From assembly GCA_008828725.1 (NCBI GenBank), contig MEHQ01000337.1:188153-252152 (forward strand): DNA of 64,000 nt, given 5' to 3'. This stretch comes from Saccharina japonica. Its lineage: Eukaryota; Sar; Phaeophyceae; Laminariales; Laminariaceae. The position numbers and the translations under genes are program-made. Below are positions 57,501 to 63,380 of the stretch, piece after piece. Within the stretch, counting starts at the first letter, position 1; every line of letters begins with the position of its first letter. A model generated the notes under the pieces. The model searched no databases. It was not told where the DNA came from and worked only from the letters and a program-made list of their open reading frames with translations.

Positions 57501-60469
57501 TACACCTTTCTAGAGAAACACGTGCTATCATACGATAATAGAGGTATAGGACTTGTTGGGTTAATCGTTTTCTGAGTGGCGAGGGTTTCCATTAATCCAA
57601 ACTCGTCGGACTTTCAGTGTTGTTGTGTTGCATTTATTGCTCATGGCATGGTTAGGGCCCGTTTTAACGAAGAAAAAAAAACAATTTGGAAAAAAAAATA
57701 ACATCAAATCCGCTTTTCATTGGTCAACACGCGCACCAGCACGAAAGATTAGGATCTTGGGGGGTGCTGGTGCGTGTGTTAGGGCCCATCTTAACGAAGA
57801 CAGCAAAAATTCAATTTGGAAAATAAAATCCTATTTGAATGTGATTTCGCAAAAAAAAACTGGTTTGCGTCCTATGGGGAATAGTGAATTGCTCGTTCAA
57901 ATAATTATGAAATCGAAAAAACGCAGCATGCATCACAGCGCCCAGGTGAAAAAAATCGACGAGAGGAGACGAGAGGGAAAGCATGCGTCGACGCGTGCGC
58001 GCCGCCGCCAGCATACTTTTGCTTTTGACCGCCCAGGCTAGGAAGCTATCGCTCTCAGGGTCTCCTGGGTGGGCGTAGGGATCCCTGGAACGCCACGGGC
58101 GAGACAGGGGCGGCGATTGTGTTATCGAAGTCTTGAGCGTATCATGCTGTTTTTGGGTCGATCGCTCGGTTTTTGATCGGGTTGGAGCATCGAGCTGGTT
58201 GAAAAGTTGGGATTGCGACCGCCATGATTGGTTTTGAGGCGCCACCGCCGGGGTACGCTGTGCTATGGTCTATAGGCGTGGGCGCGGCTGTTGTCCCGGT
58301 GGCCTCGGGTTGTGGTTCACGTGTTGTCGCCTCGGTCGTGGTCATCGATGCCACCAAGAAATGACCAGATTGTACCGGGGGCGTTTGCCCACCGTAGACA
58401 TGCCGGTCCAAGTCGGGCCAACTCCTCAATTTGATTTGAATTCTTTGGAAAAGAAGGTCCTGGGACCTTCTTGGTTTTTTCGTCCAATTCAAATTGATTA
58501 GACCCCAAGATCCTAATCTTTGATGCTGGTGCGTGTGTTGACCAATGAAAAGCGTATTTGAATTTTATTTTTTCTAAATTGAATTTTTGCTGTCTTCGTT
58601 AATACGGGCCCTTAACAATGAAAAGCATTTTTTTTTTCCAAATTGAATTTATTTTATACTCGTTAATATGGGCCCTTACTTAAAGACAATGGAATGTTTG
58701 GTCATCGGGAAGCCTTTTTTGTATCCCTCCAAAGTCCAAAGTCGCTTTTTAACTTAACTTTTAGTATAGAGCCCCTCTAGTGGGTAGCCTCAGGAAAAAA
58801 ACAAAAATGGTGCACCTCTACAGTAGCAGGTGAAGCTCCAGAGAACACATCGTTACCATGCTGGGCTACTATACTTCAGTTATCTGACTGTCGGATAAAT
58901 AGTTGCAGCAAATAGTTCACATCGGGGCCTTTAACCTATTGGTGATGAGGATGACGCTTGCTACGATAGAGGTGGCACGTTTTGTTTGGCTGAAACGTTT
59001 TCCGAACAAGCTCGGGGCTCCTTAACCCAAAACTCGTCGGAATCTGACGATTCTTGTGTGTGTGTTGCAATTTGCATGTTTGTTGCTATTTGCTCAGGCC
59101 ATCGGAGATTGTTCATCGGGTACGTACGTAGCACTTTCATTTGCCTCCAAATACTTTTTTGGGGTGGGGTATATGACGCGTGCTACCATAGAGATAGCAC
59201 TTTTTGGCTGAAATGGTTTATGAATGACCGAGCTCCTTGATCCTTGACCCAAAATCGGGGGACTGTCATAATTTTGTTGCCATATCGTTCCTTGTTTGCT
59301 TCGGCCATGGGATTTTTAATCGGATAGCACTTTTATTATCCTCCCTTAATGAACACTTTGGGGTGAGGTATAGAGCTCTTCAAGTAACCACCCTTCCAAG
59401 GCAAAACATGGTGCACCTCTATCGTAGCATGCGTCAGCTCTTTACGCAGAGCTCTTCAAGTGACCACCCTCGGAAACACGATGGTGCCCCTTTTCCGTAG
59501 CATGCGTCAGAATACCATACCATATCATATCATATCACATATCATACCACACCATACCGTACCATACCATACCATACCATACCATACCATACCATACCAT
59601 ACCATACCATACCATACCATACCATACCATACCATACCATACCATACCATACCATACCAGACCATACCATACCATAACAAACCATTCCATGCGTCAAGTA
59701 ATCGGTTGAGGCGGTGGTCCGCGGGTCAGAACATTTCGGCCCAAAACCGTGCAACTCCCTAGCGTGGGATTGAGCCCCCCGATACCTTTCTTTGCTTGTA
59801 CCCGCGCAGGAGGCAGTGGGCCATGACGATGCACATGATGATGACGACGGTTACTCGACGGTTTCGTCGAGGCAGCAAACGGGCACCGCCGGCGTTGTTA
59901 GCGAAGCACAGAAGATTGCTTCGCCATCGCATGAAACAACAAATCCGAAAGCAGCAGCAGCAGCAGCAGCAGCAGTAGCAGCAGCGGGTACTGACGGCAA
60001 GGGCAACGAAACCGGCGGAGCCGTTGCTGATGGTCCGGGCGCTAGCTCATCGGGCAACAGCGTGGAGGTTCGTTCGGTTAACGCTGAGCGAAAACGCGCA
60101 TCCACGCGACCCCTTCGAGACAGCAGCGGCGCGATAACCGACCTGAAAGAGCAAGGCACGACGGCCCAGGATGGGTCTCGGCAACGACCACACGCACGGC
60201 GGCTCCTGGTTAGCGTTGGAGAACCCCGTGCTGATGTTGCTGGAATTGGTGTCGATGGTGGTGGCCGTGGCGGTGTTGTTGTTGTTGTTGGTGGTGGTGG
60301 TGGCCGTGGTGTTAGTGGAGGTAGGAACTTCCACGCTCGGTCCGAGGTTGCTCTCAGGAGCCAACAGGTCGACTCCGTCTATGGGGGACGAAAAAGCGTG
60401 GACGTTTCGCCAAAGGGGTCCAAGGTTCGCAACGGCGGGCGCGACGGTAGGAGTGTACCCGGTGGGAAG
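30437..60469 (+). CDS. gene 2: large putative secreted mosaic protein, at least 12 exons, 3' incomplete
   Basis: Exons chosen by open frame, GT-AG sites and phase: 30437-30577, 33950-36007, 36264-36415, 39346-40555, 46773-46866, 47546-48820, 49849-50048, 52340-52587, 53420-53876, 56499-56610, 57181-57329, 59810-60469. All phases agree; the total is 6756 bases (2252 codons) with no stop. The protein starts with a signal peptide, then has a long Ser/Thr/Pro-rich part with 66-residue repeats, one thrombospondin type 1-like segment (DCSISCGSETGRRK), more Ser/Thr-rich sequence, a charged helical part, 16-residue repeats and an acidic/poly-Ala exon. A cell-surface or matrix role is inference from the signal peptide and TSR. 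The later Lys/Arg-rich helices would be unusual in a secreted protein, so two genes may be merged here. Additional exons between 40.6 and 46.7 kb are possible. No whole-protein family is recognised. Confidence 0.5.
30720..30966 (+). mobile_element. family A2 MITE, 247 bp, TSD TGCT
   Basis: Ends GAGCAATCCCACGGTAGGGG and CCCCTACCGTGGGATGACTC, flanked by TGCT at 30716-30719 and 30967-30970. Sister of 22444-22689. It lies in intron 1 of gene 2. Confidence 0.9.
31130..32650 (+). repeat. diverged ~330-bp tandem repeat, about 5 units
   Basis: The order GGATCTTGG, then GCTGCTGT-CGGTTGCACGCACAC-TGCC, then a Pro/Arg-codon-like GC stretch and TCTCGC recurs. The CGGTTGCACGCAC word or a variant is at about 31192, 31557, 31893, 32187 and 32521 (spacing 300-365). 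It lies in intron 1 of gene 2. No constant reading frame was seen. Confidence 0.5.
33134..33430 (-). mobile_element. family A MITE
   Basis: GACGCATGCCACGATAAAGGTGCACC at the left and TATACCTCTATCGCAGCACGTG at the right, with the reversed internal boxes. No clear target duplication. Confidence 0.7.
33950..36007 (+). CDS. gene 2 exon 2: Ser/Thr-rich repeat region
   Basis: The longest open frame in the window. The proposed acceptor is CGATTCAG|GAC in phase 0; an in-frame ATG at 33878 is the alternative start. Three ~66-residue units (period 198 bases from about 34407) align as TEADESSERHPATAV, TGTDERSERHLSVAE and TDKEDHVKVHPAASA. Protein-level repetition with DNA drift supports the frame. A second, 19-residue repeat (VPTSSSLNVTG, VTTGSSWDTTVAG, VPTRSSSSGLD) is at 35897-36045. 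The frame stays open to 36394, but the TSR-like segment downstream is in another frame. Either an intron starts at 36008 (GGG|GTACCG), or there is a one-base error or frameshift near 36050-36100. The third 19-residue unit lies past the proposed donor, which favours the latter. Confidence 0.6.
36264..36415 (+). CDS. gene 2 exon 3: thrombospondin type 1-like segment
   Basis: Acceptor CATTTCAG, donor CA|GTAAGT. It encodes ATGRVSTLRDCSISCGSET, then GRRKAV. The CS-x-SCG-x-x-x-G-R-R pattern is the core of thrombospondin type 1 repeats, which occur in extracellular and adhesion proteins. The usual Trp residues are replaced and the rest of the domain is not seen, so this is a partial or diverged TSR. 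Confidence 0.5.
36640..36860 (+). pseudogene. possible relics of the TSR-like exon
   Basis: CTCTGGCAGCGAGACAGGCA (36678) and TTGTAGTGAGACAGGCAAGC (36850) echo the exon 3 core TCCTGTGGCAGCGAGACAGG; the first reads CTMSSGSETG. Both lie just downstream of exon 3, with cysteines lost. They may be decayed copies or chance. Confidence 0.3.
37490..37760 (+). repeat. dispersed repeat B
   Basis: Contains TTGTGGAGGCATTGAACAA, TTGTAGGGCTTACTACGTTG and then CGTGTACGGCCGTAGTCGTA...CATCCCTACGATGCC. The same blocks occur at 55225-55545 in a different order, and part of it near 21700, 56300 and 62040. Confidence 0.55.
38335..38560 (+). other. GC-rich block, possible unplaced exon
   Basis: Three overlapping open frames; one reads MLAPGVARLRCPFSRC then MGEAVDWFFTS. 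No splice pair fits gene 2 phases convincingly, so it is flagged only. Confidence 0.2.
38730..38972 (-). mobile_element. family A MITE, diverged
   Basis: CACGCTACGAATACGGTAGG left end and CCCCTTTCGTACCACGCGTC right end around the reversed internal boxes. Confidence 0.6.
39346..40555 (+). CDS. gene 2 exon 4: Ser/Arg/Gly-rich region
   Basis: A strong pyrimidine tract and CTGTCCACAG acceptor, one-base lead matching the two-base end of exon 3, donor GAC|GTAAGA. Two segments 82 residues apart, YPLNGGVSPCRR...RLGDADDGRV and YSCRDGASACRG...RLGHDDGRV, align with several silent third-base changes, which supports this frame. No known domain. The frame stays open to 40909 past the donor. Confidence 0.5.
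41641..41915 (+). mobile_element. family A MITE
   Basis: GACGCGTGCTACGAAAGAGG start, internal GGTTCTCCTTAAACG and CATGGGATTGTTCATC boxes, end GTGCACCTCTACCGTAG. Confidence 0.75.
42674..42954 (-). mobile_element. family A MITE
   Basis: GACGCATGCCGCGGTAAAGG left end, TTGGGTTAAGGAGC internal box, ACGTGCTACCCCTATCGTAG right end. Confidence 0.72.
43291..43582 (+). mobile_element. family A MITE
   Basis: AGGCGTGCTGCGATAGCGAGG start, GGGCTCCTTAACCTCAAAGTC box, end CCCTCTATCATATCATGCGTC. A (GA)n tract immediately precedes it. Confidence 0.7.
43747..44041 (+). repeat. 159-bp-spaced direct duplication
   Basis: The block AGTACAGAGCCCCTCATTTA through GGACGAGTGCTACGATAGAC occurs twice, 159 bases apart. 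The second copy runs into a family A MITE. The middle part (ATATAAGACC...GCTTATATTTGTGGACAG) is a hairpin related to 50573-50655. Confidence 0.75.
44022..44322 (+). mobile_element. family A MITE
   Basis: GACGAGTGCTACGATAGACG start, CCTCCTTAACCCAAAGTCGTC box, right end GGTGCACTTCTGCCTTAAGG...GCCATGCGTC. Confidence 0.75.
44867..45113 (+). mobile_element. family A MITE
   Basis: GACGCGTGCTACGGTAGAGG start, CTCCTTAACCCAAACTCGTC box, end CACCTCTACCGTGGCATG. Close relative of the 11577, 13936 and 45263 copies. Confidence 0.8.
45263..45511 (+). mobile_element. family A MITE, 249 bp
   Basis: GACTAGTGCTACGGTAGAGG start, CCCCTTAACCCGAATTCGTC box, end CCTCTATCGCAGCAAGCGTC. No exact target duplication. 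Confidence 0.8.
45585..45955. repeat. 183-bp tandem duplication
   Basis: Two adjacent copies from GGTTAAGGAGCCCGGTAATTC to CAACCAGRTTTAGAAACTAT, with a few percent difference. It is built on the end of a reversed family A element. Confidence 0.8.
46773..46866 (+). CDS. gene 2 exon 5
   Basis: Short exon with excellent signals: a T-rich tract, GATGCAG acceptor and G|GTGAGG donor. It encodes VTKARLRPAGLTAYFRQAQ followed by DGRTHLLFVSQW. Phase 0 in and phase 1 out, fitting exons 4 and 6. Not recognised. Confidence 0.55.
47546..48820 (+). CDS. gene 2 exon 6: Ser/Pro/Thr-rich region with (ACC)n
   Basis: Open from just after a TAA at 47524. Acceptor ACCGACAG, donor ACAG|GTAGGC. It encodes a Ser/Thr/Pro-rich start (GSTSSTGSEWPEPLLLPAPT), Gln-rich and Glu/Arg/Lys-rich stretches, and a Thr/Ala-rich stretch (48360-48690) from (ACC)n and (GCC)n. 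An in-frame ATG at 47701 could mislead gene finders into a separate gene of 383 residues ending at 48852. The Thr-rich part would suit O-glycosylation if the protein is secreted. Confidence 0.55.
49470..49739 (+). mobile_element. family A MITE, 270 bp, TSD TACA
   Basis: GACGCGCTCTACGTTAGAGG start; right end with the CTGCATGCAG insert and ATCATGCGTC; flanked by exact TACA at 49466-49469 and 49740-49743. Confidence 0.87.
49849..50048 (+). CDS. gene 2 exon 7
   Basis: Acceptor GCAACAG, donor CAG|GTAAGA. This reading (RSPGSGSEGSESAAGVPSKS near its end) continues the Ser/Pro-rich style and gives phase 0 into exon 8. A second acceptor at 49841 gives another open frame rich in Arg and Cys; phase to exon 8 favours the first. 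It starts about 110 bases after a family A MITE. Confidence 0.5.
50573..50655. mobile_element. short hairpin element
   Basis: CTGTCCCGAAATATGAGCACC is inverted as GGTGTTTATATTTCGGGACAG around an A/T loop. Related to the hairpin within 43747-44041. Confidence 0.55.
50929..51292 (+). mobile_element. family A MITE carrying a piggyBac-like insert
   Basis: GTGCGTGCTACAATAGAGGT start and GCACCTCTGCCGTAGCATGC end. Its CCTCCTTAACCC box is split by the 80-bp element at 51012-51091. Confidence 0.78.
51012..51091. mobile_element. 80-bp piggyBac-like mini-element at TTAA
   Basis: CCCCTTAAGAACTGG...CAGTTCTGAATGGG inverted ends, exact TTAA at 51008-51011 and 51092-51095. CCC termini at TTAA are the piggyBac signature. 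Relative at 61381-61453. Confidence 0.8.
51737..51929 (-). mobile_element. family A MITE, truncated
   Basis: GACGGCTGCTACGGTAGAGC end and reversed internal boxes to GGGTTAAGGAGG, where another copy in the opposite orientation begins. Confidence 0.65.
51930..52151 (+). mobile_element. family A MITE
   Basis: CTCGTGCTACGATAGACGTA start, GGATTGATCATCGGG box, GCACCTCTACGGTAGCATGC end. It sits head to head with 51737-51929. Confidence 0.7.
52340..52587 (+). CDS. gene 2 exon 8: charged helical region, part 1
   Basis: Acceptor ATTCATAG, donor AAAAAG|GTGACA. It encodes a basic stretch, then a Lys/Arg/Asp/Ala helix (IDADKRLREADRAAAARADK). Unspliced, the frame stops at 52591; spliced, the two-base end completes an Arg codon with exon 9 and the helix continues, which supports the junction. 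Confidence 0.6.
53420..53876 (+). CDS. gene 2 exon 9: helical region part 2 and 16-residue repeats
   Basis: Acceptor CCCGTCGCAG after a pyrimidine tract; donor CAG|GTGCGA. It begins QQEARLAQDIKAFQQRMN, continuing the charged helix. Four 16-residue repeats (48 bases each) then follow, marked by DWVGVAKAG (53577), NGIGTTKG, NWVGSGKAR (53673) and KWVGGMKG (53721). The tail is Ser/Gly/Arg-rich. A family A MITE begins only 48 bases after the donor. Confidence 0.6.
53924..54200 (+). mobile_element. family A MITE
   Basis: GTCGCGTGCTATGTACGGTAG start, GGGGCTCCTTAACCCAAAAC box, CCTCTCTATCGTATAGCACACGCC end. It starts close behind the donor of gene 2 exon 9. Confidence 0.72.
54391..54668 (-). mobile_element. 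family A MITE, diverged
   Basis: TCGCATGCTATTTTAAGGG left end, CTTGGGGAGCTGTATATACACC box, CGTGCTACCCCACTCGTGCG right end. Confidence 0.55.
55225..55545 (-). repeat. dispersed repeat B, second copy
   Basis: Carries the GTGCTCCGTCCCGGCATTGTAG...TATGGTCATACGACTACGG block and TTGTGGAGGCATTGAACAATG...TTGTAGGGTTTCCTA, as in 37490-37760 but rearranged. It ends in a run of 15 G. Confidence 0.55.
55997..56244 (-). mobile_element. family A MITE, 248 bp, TSD TCAC
   Basis: GACGCCTGCTACGGTAGAGG and CCTCTTCCGTAGCACGCGTC ends; exact TCAC at 55993-55996 and 56245-56248. Confidence 0.88.
56499..56610 (+). CDS. gene 2 exon 10
   Basis: A very pyrimidine-rich tract (56405-56490) and GATGACAG acceptor; donor GAAG|GTGTTT. 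Phase 0 in, phase 1 out, as needed by exons 9 and 11. It encodes a basic Ser/Lys/Arg-rich stretch ending KRTQQLLLE. Other frames are open too, so the choice rests on phase. Confidence 0.5.
57181..57329 (+). CDS. gene 2 exon 11
   Basis: Acceptor GACAATCAG, donor AAG|GTATGC. It encodes TFKNNERGKLVGGDRGRLHD, then a Gly/Ala/Ser-rich end. Two-base lead and phase 0 out match its neighbours. Not recognised. Confidence 0.5.
57655..58675. mobile_element. outer family T element (interrupted)
   Basis: Starts GGGCCCGTTTTAACGAAG after TTA (57652) and ends CTCGTTAATATGGGCCC before TTA (58676). Without the inner insert it would be about 190 bases, like 6909-7099. Confidence 0.75.
57782..58611 (-). mobile_element. 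inner family T element with ~650 bp of unrelated cargo
   Basis: Ends GGGCCCATCTTAACGAAGACAG / CTGTCTTCGTTAATACGGGCCC with TTA on both sides (57779, 58612). Between the arms, about 57850-58490 is GC-richer sequence not found in other family T copies. On the minus strand it has open frames of 116 (58142-58492) and 144 codons (57811-58245), the second Ser/Arg/Pro-rich and neither recognised. A captured gene fragment or the degenerate middle of a longer element are both possible. Confidence 0.65.
58953..59508 (+). mobile_element. family A MITE with a second family A copy inside
   Basis: Outer start GACGCTTGCTACGATAGAGG and outer end CCGTAGCATGCGTC at 59508. An inner complete copy is at 59175-59435 (GACGCGTGCTACCATAGAGA to TCGTAGCATGCGTC). 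Confidence 0.7.
59513..59692. repeat. (CCATA)n microsatellite
   Basis: About 30 copies, starting directly at the right end of a family A element. Same unit as in introns of gene 1. Confidence 0.93.
59810..60469 (+). CDS. gene 2 exon 12: acidic, poly-Ala and Gly/Val-rich
   Basis: Acceptor CCCGCGCAG after a T/C-rich tract, donor AAG|GTAAGA. 220 whole codons: an Asp/His cluster (GHDDAHDDDDGY), poly-Ala from (GCA)n at about 59953, a low-complexity middle and a Gly/Val run near 60250. No stop, so the gene continues; no further exon was identified before 64000. Confidence 0.6.
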
Positions 60470-61085
60470 GTAAGATCATGTTTACACTTCTAGAAATGGT
60501 ATGGCTGGGCACTGGCTGACTCCGTCAGTAGCGATTTCTACTGTCGCCAAAATCAATCAGTATACTGGATTGCAGCAGTATATTGTCTCTCCTTTATCCT
60601 TTCTCCTTCCGAAATGCATTTGGTGGGTTTCCGTACTATATTATGGCGTGTTTCTTGGATGTATACACTACCGGCCCTCTCGTAAGAAAGTGCCCCACAA
60701 CAAACTCAGTCTAAACATTACGGGGGAAATAAGAAAGTCGACAGCTATTATACTGAAGTTAGTGTGGGACACACCCCTTTTTCAAATAAGAAAGTCAGTC
60801 TAAGCCCGATTTCTGGTTTTTTATGAGCGGGCCGGTACTGTATGAGAAAAACCTACCCTGGCGAATATGCTGGCCGGGTCAATCAGTAGATTACTACAGT
60901 ACTGCCAGTAGATTACTGCTGCGAGTAGATTACTACTGCCAGTAGATTACTACTGCCAGTACGTACTGTGCCAGTGCCCAGCCCTAAGAAATGGTGAGTA
61001 TAGAGGCGTTGTGATTCAATAGGGGGCGGCACTTTCGGGGTCTTGAGGTTTTCTGGGTGACGGGAAGGCTCCTTGAACCAGAGTC
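60470..61085. other. intron after exon 12; Tc1-like relic and small repeats
   Basis: A diverged copy of the 3298-3473 element lies at about 60679-60835 (AATAAGAAAGTC...CAAATAAGAAAGTCAGTC). AGTAGATTACTACTGCC repeats lie at 60888-60960. No exon seen. Confidence 0.5.
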
Positions 61086-61157
61086 GACGCGTGCTATATA
61101 CGATAGAGGTATACCGTTTTTTTGGCGGAAACGCTTTCTGAATGATCGGGCTCCTTA

Positions 61158-61374
61158 GGGCCCGTTGTAACGAAGAATTAAAAAAAAAAATTCGTAAAAC
61201 AAAAAATCAAATCCGCTTTTCATTGGTCAACACACGCATCAGCACCAAAGATTAGGATCTTGGGGCATACTATTTGGTGCTGGTGCGTGTGTTGACCAAT
61301 AAAAGCGAATTATAATTTTATTTTTTCCAAATTGAATTTATTTTATACTCGTTAATGCGGGCCCTTTTAACCCT
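61158..61374. mobile_element. family T MITE, 217 bp
   Basis: GGGCCCGTTGTAACGAAG / CTCGTTAATGCGGGCCC ends with TTA before (61155) and TTTTAA after, and the CACACGCATCAGCACC / GGTGCTGGTGCGTGTG hairpin inside. Confidence 0.8.
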
Positions 61375-61380
61375 TTCAGA

Positions 61381-61453
61381 ACTGAAGAAAAAACGTCCCA
61401 CACTAATCCCAGGGCAGTTTGTCCCGAAATTCGTGGGACCAGTTCTCTAGGGG
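61381..61453. mobile_element. 73-bp piggyBac-like mini-element
   Basis: CCCTTTCAGAACTG / CAGTTCTCTAGGGG inverted ends, TTAA at 61377-61380 and TTGA at 61454-61457 (one change). Same family as 51012-51091. Confidence 0.7.
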
Positions 61454-61708
61454 TTGAACCAAAACGGTCGTGTTTTCGTTCATTCTTGTGTCGCAGTTAC
61501 CAGGTATGTTTCGTTGTATAGTTACAACAGTAGTCCATGGGAAGGTTCATCGGGTACATGGTATTCAATCCGCGTTTGACTTACTATTAGTGTAGACCTC
61601 CTCGTCGAGTGACCAAGCACCCTCAGAACATCAGAAACATACATGGTGCACCTCTACCTCGGAATATGTTTTTTTTTTTGTTTGCAATAATTTTCGTTGT
61701 AAGCTTAG

Positions 61709-61965
61709 GACATGTGCTACGATAGTAGTGGCTGTTTTTTTCTGAAAGACGCGGGGCTCCTTAACCCAAACCCGTCGGTCATTCGGTAATTCTCGGGTTG
61801 AAATATTTGTCGTTTTATGCTTGGGCCATCGGGTTGCTCATCGGGTATATAGCACTTTTATATTCTTCCGAAATCATTTTAGACTACTGCAGGTATAGAG
61901 GTCCTCAGGTGACCACCCTCAGAAAGCGGCCTGTATGCAGGTGCGCCTCTACCGTAGCATCCGTC
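61709..61965 (+). mobile_element. family A MITE
   Basis: CATGTGCTACGATAGTAGTGG start, GGGGCTCCTTAACCCAAACC box, GCGCCTCTACCGTAGCATCCGTC end. Confidence 0.72.
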
Positions 61966-62689
61966 TTTGACTAGGCCATGAGGTTGAGTGTTCATCGGAT
62001 ATGATAGCTCTTTTATGCCCCCCTCCAAAAATCTCTGCCTGGTTGGTGAAAACCCAACGTACTCCGTCCCGGCATTGTAGGGATGCGAGGGTCTATGGTC
62101 ATATGACTACGCCGTGCACGACATGAGTACACCCCCCCCCACACCTCCAAAAATCTGTTCCTGGGCGACTTACTACAGTAATGACTTTACATTAGTGTAG
62201 ACCTCTCCTCAAGTGACCAACCTCGACAAAAGAAAGCGGTTCGCCTCTACGGTAGCATGCGTCGGGTTGCGTGGAGTATATTATAGTTATATTACTAGCG
62301 GTACGCACGGCTCCGCCCGTGGCGCTAGTTTAGTTATATCTCGCAAAACGTTTGCGGTATATATCATACTATATAATTACTGGAGTGAGCAGCGGGCCCA
62401 CGTTCTTTGTTGGTTATACTTGTCTGTTATTGTGAACAAGAGTGTGGATGGGGGTAGATGAGATTATTTAATTGACTACTTGAGCTAGTGTGGATTAATT
62501 AAATTAGCGAAATAAGAGGGAAATAATTTACGATGTATATATCTAGGGCGTGGGGTTGTTCCTGGTGTCGTACTCTCCCGTGTTTTTTTATTGTCGAGCC
62601 AGTCGTCGGCGGTGAGGAACATAACTGCTCAAGCGAGAAGAAGCCTCAGGTAGCAGTGGTTCACCCCAACCGTAACATGCGTCAAACAT

Positions 62690-63105
62690 TGTATGCGCTG
62701 TATGCGCTGTATGCGCTGTATGTTGTGTATGTGGTGTATGCGCTGTATGTGCTGTATGTGATGTAAGCGCTGTATGTGATGTATGTGATGTATGTGATGT
62801 ATGCGCTGTATGTGATGTATGCGCTGTATGCGCTGTACGTGATGTATGTGCTTTATGTGTCGTACGTGATGATACCTGTGATGTATGTACTGTATGTGAT
62901 GTATGCGATGCGTGTGATGTAATGTATGTGCTGTATGCGCTGTGTGTGATGTATGTGCTGTATGCGCTGTATGTGACGTATGTGCTGTATGTGTCGTATG
63001 TGCTGTATGTGTTGTATGTGCTGTATGTGTCGTATGTGCTGTATGTGTCGTGTGTGCTGTATGTGCTGCATGTGCTGCATGTGCTGTATGTTCTGTATGT
63101 GCTGC
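62690..63105. repeat. TGTATGTGC/TGTATGTGAT minisatellite
   Basis: About 40 degenerate 9-10 base units, the reverse complement of the ACACATACA motif at 8.8 kb. It abuts family A ends on both sides (62682 and 63106) and a weaker stretch continues at 63411-63640. Confidence 0.85.
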
Positions 63106-63380
63106 ACGCATGCTACGGTAGAGGTGCACCTGCATACAGGCCATTTTCTGAGAGTGGGTGGTCACTTGAGGCGCTCTAAATCTCACACAAAAACTGATTG
63201 TGGAAGAAAATAACAGTGCTACAGTACATACTACCCGATGGGCAATCCCATGGCCTAACGAGACAACGAAACATATCACAACAACAAAAAAATGGAATTC
63301 CGACGATTTACGGTTAAGGGGTCCCATCATTAAAAAAAACGCGCGAGCCAAAAAGGGCTACCTCTATCGTAGCACGCGTC
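63106..63380 (-). mobile_element. family A MITE, CTGCATACAG subfamily
   Basis: ACGCATGCTACGGTAGAGGTGC with CTGCATACAGGCC, and right end CTACCTCTATCGTAGCACGCGTC. It sits inside the minisatellite. Confidence 0.8.

Larger units (their letters stand above)
57519..58832 (+). mobile_element. family A MITE carrying nested family T elements
   Basis: Left part CACGTGCTATCATACGATAA to about 57651 and right part 58679 to GGTGCACCTCTACAGTAGCAGG. The middle is a family T element, itself interrupted by another: three layers of insertion. Confidence 0.75.
61086..61665 (+). mobile_element. family A MITE with two inserts at one site
   Basis: GACGCGTGCTATATACGATAG start and ATGGTGCACCTCTACCTCGG end. The CTCCTTAACCC box is replaced by a family T element followed by a piggyBac-like mini-element. 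Confidence 0.78.

Noticed and set aside
62533..63351. His/Ile- and Cys/Met-rich frames on both strands
   Set aside because: They are the TGTATGTGC minisatellite read in different frames.
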